DNA from: Bacteroidota bacterium
GTDB taxonomy: Bacteria > Bacteroidota > Bacteroidia > Bacteroidales > VadinHA17
Direction of reading: 5' to 3'
DNA length: 43,993 bases
Assembly (NCBI GenBank): GCA_025350595.1
Contig: JANXXP010000044.1
Location: 1-43,993, forward strand
The translations under genes and the position numbers were made by a program. The stretch's first letter is position 1. Each line of letters begins with the position of its first letter. The notes below the pieces were generated by a model. That model did not search any database. It saw only the letters and a program-made list of their open reading frames with translations, and had not been told where the DNA came from. Below, piece by piece: positions 39,408 through 43,993 of the stretch.

Positions 39408-40115
39408 TTAAAATGTGCCATTCTCTTTCATTGTCTGTATAATCAAAGGCAGATTAAATTTATAATGATGATCGCCGGGAATAGCTTCTATTTTAACCGG
39501 TGTTCCTGCCAGTAACCCGGGCAATTTTGATTTCTCCCCATCACCAAAGATGCAAAGCGTAAGCAAAGGTTGCATATTCTTAATTTCCTTTACAACATCA
39601 TAAGTGTTCTGCGGGTTACCCATTCCAAGCATATTTGTAAAATGTACCTCGAAATCGGTAAATAAATCCGGTGACAGAAGCACCGCAGAGATTGTCTTTG
39701 ATTTAACACCTTCAGGCAGTCTGGTTACAATGAATGGAACTAATTCTGCTCCAACAGAATATCCGATAAGCACATACTTATTCCTCCCCCATTTTTTACC
39801 ATAAAAACTAAGTGCTCTGGCAATATCGGCGGCAGTTTCTTCAGGCGTCCTGCGGTTCCAGAAATATTTTCGTGAGTCGAGACCAACGGTTGGGACCCCA
39901 AGATTAGCAAGATTATCTGCAATAGATTGTTCAAATCCGTACCAACCACCATCACCTGAGATCAGGAGTGCAACTGGTGCTGCTTTATCCTCAATTTTGG
40001 GATTTGTAATTATCAGAGGTAAGCCCTTAACCTGATCAATTCCCTGACCAGAAGCAATAGATTTTCCCAAAAGAATGAATGCAAATATGATAAATAATAT
40101 GGAAATTTTCTTCAT
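39408..40115 (-). CDS. AcvB/VirJ-like alpha/beta hydrolase
   Basis: 235 residues from the ATG at 40115, which begins the signal peptide (MKKISILFIIFAFILLGKSI, ending ASGQG); an 11-codon upstream extension is unlikely. Family motifs: LLISGDGGWYGFEQSIADNL, GVPTVGLDSRKYFWNRRTPEE, nucleophile S120 in VLIGYSVGAELVPF, and a late His in IPGDHHYKF. In Agrobacterium, AcvB is the periplasmic hydrolase of lysyl-phosphatidylglycerol made by the MprF homologue LpiA, and the two genes are adjacent there too. The same order here, with 49 bp between, makes an aminoacyl-PG synthase/hydrolase pair the best reading. The gene is short and contains the single C-terminal VirJ domain. Confidence 0.87.
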   Translation of the reverse strand: MKKISILFIIFAFILLGKSIASGQGIDQVKGLPLIITNPKIEDKAAPVALLISGDGGWYGFEQSIADNLANLGVPTVGLDSRKYFWNRRTPEETAADIARALSFYGKKWGRNKYVLIGYSVGAELVPFIVTRLPEGVKSKTISAVLLSPDLFTDFEVHFTNMLGMGNPQNTYDVVKEIKNMQPLLTLCIFGDGEKSKLPGLLAGTPVKIEAIPGDHHYKFNLPLIIQTMKENGTF

Positions 40116-40251
40116 TATAATCTGACCTAAATTACTGAATATGAACACAAAAACAATTCTTGTTATTATCAGACAATATTAGTAAATTTCCTCTCCTTTT
40201 CCAAATATCACCCTCCTAAAAACGGTCAGAATAAAATAGTAAATTTGAACC

Positions 40252-41133
40252 ATGCAATTTAAGCTCAAAAATATTTTAATGAGTATTCACATGAGGAATA
40301 TTACTGCTTTTATTCTGCTTCAATTTGCTGTTATACCTTCTACCCCACAAAATTCAAAAGATTATACAAACGCAATTTTTCTGAATAAGCTGAATAAGGA
40401 CACTTCATACTCAACATTAAAGAATAGAATTATTTCCGGTTTTGCTCAGACAAAACCCGGAGCATGGGGAGAATCTGTCCCGGGAGTAATAACCAGGTTT
40501 AATACTCAGAATAAATATATCGCATTTACATTTGACGCATGCGGAGGTAAAAATGGAATTGGTTATGATATAGAATTAATAGATTTTCTCCATAAGGAAC
40601 AGATTCCGGCAACATTATTCATTACGGGGAAGTGGATAGACGCCAACTTTTCTACTTTTTTAAGGCTGTGCAGGGATACTTTATTCGAGATTGAGAACCA
40701 TGGACTTAACCATAAACCCTGTTCAGTAGACGGAAAAAGCATTTATGGAATTCCGGGTACATCAAACATAGCGGAAGCTTATGATGAAATCGAGGCTAAT
40801 GCACTGAAAATAAAAGCAATTGCAAAAACCAGTACACATTTTTATCGTTCAGCAACAGCATATATTGATGAAGCATGTGTAACTATGGCCGGTAAAATGG
40901 GTGTTAGAGTCGTAGGTTTTCAGATACTTTCCGGAGATGCTGTTCCATTTACACCTGCTCCCATAATCGAGGAGAATGTTATAAAAAAGATCAAACCCGG
41001 GGCTATTGTCATTATGCATTTTAACCATCCTGAGTGGAATACTTATGAAGCAATGAAAAATATTGTACCAAACCTTCGACAAATGGGTTATACTTTTGTT
41101 CGGCTGAATGACGCGTTAGCCTCTCCTAAGTAA
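40252..41133 (+). CDS. NodB-type polysaccharide deacetylase, exported
   Basis: The 293-residue protein has the NodB fold: YIAFTFDACGGKNGIGYDIELIDFL (metal Asp in DACGG), IPATLFITGKWID, the metal-binding HxxxH in IENHGLNHKP, FYRSATAYIDE (motif 3, altered from the common RxPxG) and IKPGAIVIMHFNHP (motif 5 His). It would remove acetyl or related groups from a cell-wall or surface polysaccharide. A -7 element TAAATTTG (40240-40247) lies 4 bp before the first ATG, so translation may begin at a later Met; the one at 40291 starts a good signal peptide (MRNITAFILLQFAVIPS). It is convergent with the DUF4340 gene (5 bp apart). Confidence 0.85.
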   Translation: MQFKLKNILMSIHMRNITAFILLQFAVIPSTPQNSKDYTNAIFLNKLNKDTSYSTLKNRIISGFAQTKPGAWGESVPGVITRFNTQNKYIAFTFDACGGKNGIGYDIELIDFLHKEQIPATLFITGKWIDANFSTFLRLCRDTLFEIENHGLNHKPCSVDGKSIYGIPGTSNIAEAYDEIEANALKIKAIAKTSTHFYRSATAYIDEACVTMAGKMGVRVVGFQILSGDAVPFTPAPIIEENVIKKIKPGAIVIMHFNHPEWNTYEAMKNIVPNLRQMGYTFVRLNDALASPK

Positions 41134-41138
41134 TTTGT

Positions 41139-42131
41139 TTAGCGACCTTTTCTGGTTGGGGATTTAAATATAAAATAGTTCGGCCCTTTAAACAGTTTCC
41201 CGAATACTCCCTCTTTTTTGCTTATAAAATACACATCAGGATTAAGGTTAGAGTTAAGAATATACTCATCTGTGTTATCTCCCTGATAGCACTTCACAAT
41301 AATATTCAAAAGGTTATTTCCTTCTATAAGTACATGATAAGCCGGATTACCAGCAGGTTTGAAATTGTCTTTTATTACCTGTCCTTCCAAAGAACTTAAA
41401 GTAAGAAGGTAATTAGAAACATTTACCGAATCGGCCGATTTAAGACCAATATTCCAGTTGTTATCTTTCTTTACAAGTTTGAAACTACTGTCAGCCGGAT
41501 AGGTAAAGGTGATATTTGTAATATCATTTTTGTTCAATTTCACAAAAGACTTATCACGCCAGTCATTAAATTTTCCACTGAAGAAAAACGAAATAAATCC
41601 TTCCACCCCGTATACTTCCTTTTCCCCTGAAAGTCTTACATATGAAGTTCCCTCAACACTGTTTCCTCCATTACCTCCATAAGGATTATTAACCTGTTTA
41701 TAACTGAATTTGCCTATCATCAGGTCACAGAGAGTTTTGCTATTTTTATTAAGTACCTTTATTCTTGTCCCAAGGCTGTCTGTCAGTTCAAATTCCTTCC
41801 ATTTCGATTTATTAAGTGCAGCAAGGCTCTGAGGTTTTATACTTAATAATTCATTGAAAATGTTCTCAACAGCTCCTTTCTGAGGTGCAGAAATGACAGA
41901 TCCCTGCTGAACTGTCCATTTGCCAATGATCCTTGTAAACTCAATCGGACTTTCTTTAGATATCTTGGGATAGATAATTATTTTACTGACCTCCATCGTA
42001 TCAAAGTCAGTAATTTTACTTTTTAAGGTCGCTCTTTCTTTTGGAATTCTTACTAATATCGTCAGAGTCAAAATAATGCCTAACCCGACAATAAGATAAA
42101 TAAGTTTTTTATTATCAAAACGGCTACTCAT
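41139..42131 (-). CDS. DUF4340 protein
   Basis: A 330-residue protein with one N-terminal membrane helix (about 10-27, LIYLIVGLGIILTLTILV) and a periplasmic body with the DUF4340 repeats: ISKESPIEFTRIIGKWTV, IFNELLSIKPQSLAALN, GTRIKVLNKNSKTLCDLMIGK, YVRLSGEKEVYGVEGFIS, FNDWRDKSFVKLNKNDITNITF. DUF4340 genes commonly sit beside GldG-type ABC subunits, as here: the start overlaps the GldG-like gene by 8 bp. Function is not known; I infer an accessory subunit of the ABC system. Confidence 0.85.
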   Translation of the reverse strand: MSSRFDNKKLIYLIVGLGIILTLTILVRIPKERATLKSKITDFDTMEVSKIIIYPKISKESPIEFTRIIGKWTVQQGSVISAPQKGAVENIFNELLSIKPQSLAALNKSKWKEFELTDSLGTRIKVLNKNSKTLCDLMIGKFSYKQVNNPYGGNGGNSVEGTSYVRLSGEKEVYGVEGFISFFFSGKFNDWRDKSFVKLNKNDITNITFTYPADSSFKLVKKDNNWNIGLKSADSVNVSNYLLTLSSLEGQVIKDNFKPAGNPAYHVLIEGNNLLNIIVKCYQGDNTDEYILNSNLNPDVYFISKKEGVFGKLFKGPNYFIFKSPTRKGR

Positions 42132-43638
42132 AGCTCACCTCCATTCTTTTGATACGTTTGTTCTTATTGATTTGCATTCTAACCAAACCATAAATAATAA
42201 TCAGGATGATTGGCGCAAGGAAATTGATCCATTTGAGTAAAGTCTTGGTACCGGCTTCCATCTCCCTGATAGGACGTGAAGTAACGCCCTTGGTCCTCAA
42301 TTCAATTAACCCTGTATCATCAGACAGATAATCGATAGAGTTAACAAGGAGGCTTACATTATCACGTGGCAACTGATTTCCTGCTTTTGCACTCCCGACT
42401 GCGAAATCACCGTCCGATACAATTATCATTTTAGAGTTAACATTCCCTGACAATTTTCCTTCAATTATGGCAGCCACAACAAGATTTGACATTGGAAAAT
42501 CAATTGTCTGCCATTGTTTCTGAACATTGAAATAAAGTGGAGTTCTTAAGCTCCCCGATTTCTCGGAAGAGAAAGCGATTGGTGTGAATTTCAACGAAGT
42601 GTCACCGGCAAATGTAATTGGACTGGCAAATTGCAAACTTACCGCCTCAAGCCCCTTTGTGACAGGATTATCAGCAAATTTGACTATTACAGGAAGATAT
42701 GGAAACTGAATCTGAGTAGCCATTGTAAAACTGCCCTCTTGCTGCTGAAGCGTAACAGCTCCACATTTTGCATCTACAATAAAGTTATCGGTAACTGTAA
42801 TACCTCTTTTTCTTAACCAGTCTTCAAGTCCGACACTTACTGAGGTTCCGCTGACATTTGTGAAATTCCCTTCAACACGGTTCAGCGCCAGGAAAATATT
42901 ACCTCCCCTGGCAAGAAAATTATCCAGAACGACTAACTGGGATGACGGGATTGTGTCAGTAGGCCTAATAATTGCAATTGTCTTGATCTTTTCTGAGATT
43001 CTGGTAGTATCCGTTAATTTCAAAGATTGTACATTATACAAAATGCCAAGTTCATTATTTACCTGCACGAGGTCATTTATTGCAGGTTCTCCATGTCCCT
43101 GAATTAATGCGATTGAAGGTTTATCAACAACAGAAAGCTTTTTAATTGCGGTTGACAGAGCATATTCCATTGCTGATCCGGGCTGGAAAAACGGGATTCT
43201 TTCTTTCTCGTCACCCATCGATACCACAGCGCCCATGTAAGCTTTTTGCTGTTTCACCTGATCCTTTTCCCTAACATTTATCATAATAGGCCGTATCCCG
43301 TTTTGAACAGCTTCCTTTTCGAGAGCTTCACTTTCATTCGGACTTACAAATTTATAAACTACCATTCCGCCTGACCTGTTCCCATATTCTATCAGCATAT
43401 CTTTAAGATTCCCTGAGATATTTCCGATATTAGGAGGGAGATCCTTCGAAAAATAAGCTGTAACAGTAACAGGTTTTTCAAGATTCTGAAGGATATTTTT
43501 AGTTGCCCTGCTCAGGGTATATTCTCCCCCCTGGGTAAGATCGATCCGGAAGCTGTAATTATCTGATAAAATATTAATAATGACTATAATAACAACAACC
43601 AGAATTATTGTGGATGATATTTTTGCTGATTTCATCAT
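42124..43638 (-). CDS. GldG-like ABC transporter auxiliary subunit
   Basis: A 504-residue Gldg-family protein with an N-terminal membrane helix (IILVVVIIVIINIL), a ~450-residue periplasmic body (FRIDLTQGGEYTLSRATKNIL is the family hallmark; GHGEPAINDL and NLVVAAIIEGKLSG follow), and a C-terminal helix (WINFLAPIILIIIYGLV) before a basic tail. GldG works with GldF and GldA in gliding-motility ABC systems, but many non-gliding Bacteroidota carry GldFG-like exporters. The gene lies 21 bp after the permease gene and overlaps DUF4340 by 8 bp. No other gliding gene is in the window, so a motility role is not assured. Confidence 0.88.
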   Translation of the reverse strand: MMKSAKISSTIILVVVIIVIINILSDNYSFRIDLTQGGEYTLSRATKNILQNLEKPVTVTAYFSKDLPPNIGNISGNLKDMLIEYGNRSGGMVVYKFVSPNESEALEKEAVQNGIRPIMINVREKDQVKQQKAYMGAVVSMGDEKERIPFFQPGSAMEYALSTAIKKLSVVDKPSIALIQGHGEPAINDLVQVNNELGILYNVQSLKLTDTTRISEKIKTIAIIRPTDTIPSSQLVVLDNFLARGGNIFLALNRVEGNFTNVSGTSVSVGLEDWLRKRGITVTDNFIVDAKCGAVTLQQQEGSFTMATQIQFPYLPVIVKFADNPVTKGLEAVSLQFASPITFAGDTSLKFTPIAFSSEKSGSLRTPLYFNVQKQWQTIDFPMSNLVVAAIIEGKLSGNVNSKMIIVSDGDFAVGSAKAGNQLPRDNVSLLVNSIDYLSDDTGLIELRTKGVTSRPIREMEAGTKTLLKWINFLAPIILIIIYGLVRMQINKNKRIKRMEVSYE

Positions 43639-43659
43639 TTTACCTTTAATATTTTCAAA

Positions 43660-43993
43660 CTACTTACTGAAATAATTTCGCCTGGCAAGGGATACTTCTG
43701 AAAGGAATAGCCCCATGAATATTATTGATCCAAAATATATCAGGTCTTTGGAATCAACAACTCCCCTGGCAAGACTCTCAAAATGTACAGTTACACTCAA
43801 AGAATTTATTACCTGCCCAATAAAACCAGACAATCCACTTGCTATTATCTCAAAAATAATATGGAAAAACAATCCCATAAACAAAGCTGAGAGAAAGGCT
43901 ACAATCTGATTACTGGTTAAACTACTTGCAAATATGCCGACGCTTGTATAAGCTGCGCTAATAAAAATTAAGGCCAGGTAACCACAAATAGTA
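43660..43993 (-). CDS. GldF-like ABC-2 permease, C-terminal part
   Basis: The reading frame enters from the right edge and ends at 43660; about 111 residues are present. They are hydrophobic and include SAAYTSVGIFASSLTSNQIV followed by AFLSALFMGL, a later LIYFGSIIFMGLFLSEVSL helix and the basic end RRNYFSK. This matches the C-terminal half of GldF-type ABC-2 permeases (SSLTxNQIxAF motif). The rest of the gene, and probably the GldA-type ATPase, lies beyond the window. Confidence 0.85.
   Translation of the reverse strand, partial: TICGYLALIFISAAYTSVGIFASSLTSNQIVAFLSALFMGLFFHIIFEIIASGLSGFIGQVINSLSVTVHFESLARGVVDSKDLIYFGSIIFMGLFLSEVSLARRNYFSK

Noticed and set aside
42124-43638. Evidence for gliding motility
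   Set aside because: GldF/GldG-like genes also occur in non-gliding Bacteroidota and no gldKLMN or SprA-type gene is present in this window.
1-43993. CRISPR arrays, tRNA or rRNA genes, integrase or transposase genes
   Set aside because: None was recognised on either strand; the repeats seen are short dispersed intergenic elements without regular spacers.

Overview
This AT-rich window looks like part of a chromosome from a free-living or environmental member of the Bacteroidota, probably near Bacteroidales/Marinilabiliales. The evidence is a GldF/GldG-type ABC system, a DUF5686 outer-membrane protein with a carboxypeptidase-regulatory-like domain, several glycoside hydrolase lipoproteins, weak Shine-Dalgarno sequences, and many exact matches to the Bacteroidota -7 promoter element TAnnTTTG. 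No tRNA, rRNA, CRISPR array, transposase or phage structural module was recognised. All calls are made by eye from the sequence and its translations.

Layout. 1-0.5 kb: the 3' end of a probable DUF6807 (PmoA-like) gene and an internally deleted GH3 remnant. 0.6-4.5 kb: a leftward four-gene corrinoid/folate methyl-transfer operon (corrinoid protein, methyl-H4folate:corrinoid methyltransferase, fused MetV-MetF, MetH-type reactivase), preceded by a promoter that overlaps a perfect LacI-type palindrome. 4.8-7.2 kb: zinc-ribbon/TM2 protein, DUF2752 protein and a secreted beta-propeller protein. 7.2-7.6 kb: a frameshifted and internally deleted GH116 remnant. 7.75-10.2 kb: a lipid cassette (PlsC acyltransferase, lipid kinase, HAD-IB phosphatase). 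10.2-11.4 kb: a GH172 (DUF2961) enzyme. 11.5-15.6 kb: a tight leftward operon of six exported proteins (helical repeat protein, signal-peptide TM2 protein, LolA-like protein, exported YidD-like protein, two TPR/PGSG membrane proteins); I recognise no described system matching it. 15.8-18.7 kb: a small outer-membrane barrel, a TacAT-type toxin-antitoxin pair with an operator/promoter, and a GH30 lipoprotein.

19-23.5 kb: a YhhN family membrane protein, then a likely cyanophycin-use locus (exported cyanophycinase, isoaspartyl dipeptidase, YfcC-type transporter). 23.6-28.8 kb: rubredoxin-like/DUF2231-like membrane protein, long-chain acyl-CoA synthetase and a DUF5686 outer-membrane protein. 28.9-41.1 kb: an envelope-remodelling region. 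It holds a leftward operon (ATPase-less ABC membrane domain, PAP2 phosphatase, DPM1-like GT2, ArnT-like glycosyltransferase), a 137-bp inverted-repeat element, a lipoprotein with a duplicated domain, a two-component system, a secreted Lys/Ala/Pro-rich polypeptide with a putative response-regulator site at its promoter, an MprF-like aminoacyl-phosphatidylglycerol synthase with an adjacent AcvB/VirJ-like hydrolase, and a NodB-type deacetylase. 41.1-44 kb: DUF4340, GldG-like and a partial GldF-like gene.

The intergenic spaces hold several classes of short dispersed repeat. At least two gene 3' ends (MetV-MetF and DUF2752) appear to be built from such repeats. The strongest candidates for undescribed biology are the exported YidD/TM2/LolA/PGSG operon (11.5-15.6 kb) and the two-component system/cationic polypeptide/MprF/AcvB group (34.3-40.1 kb).
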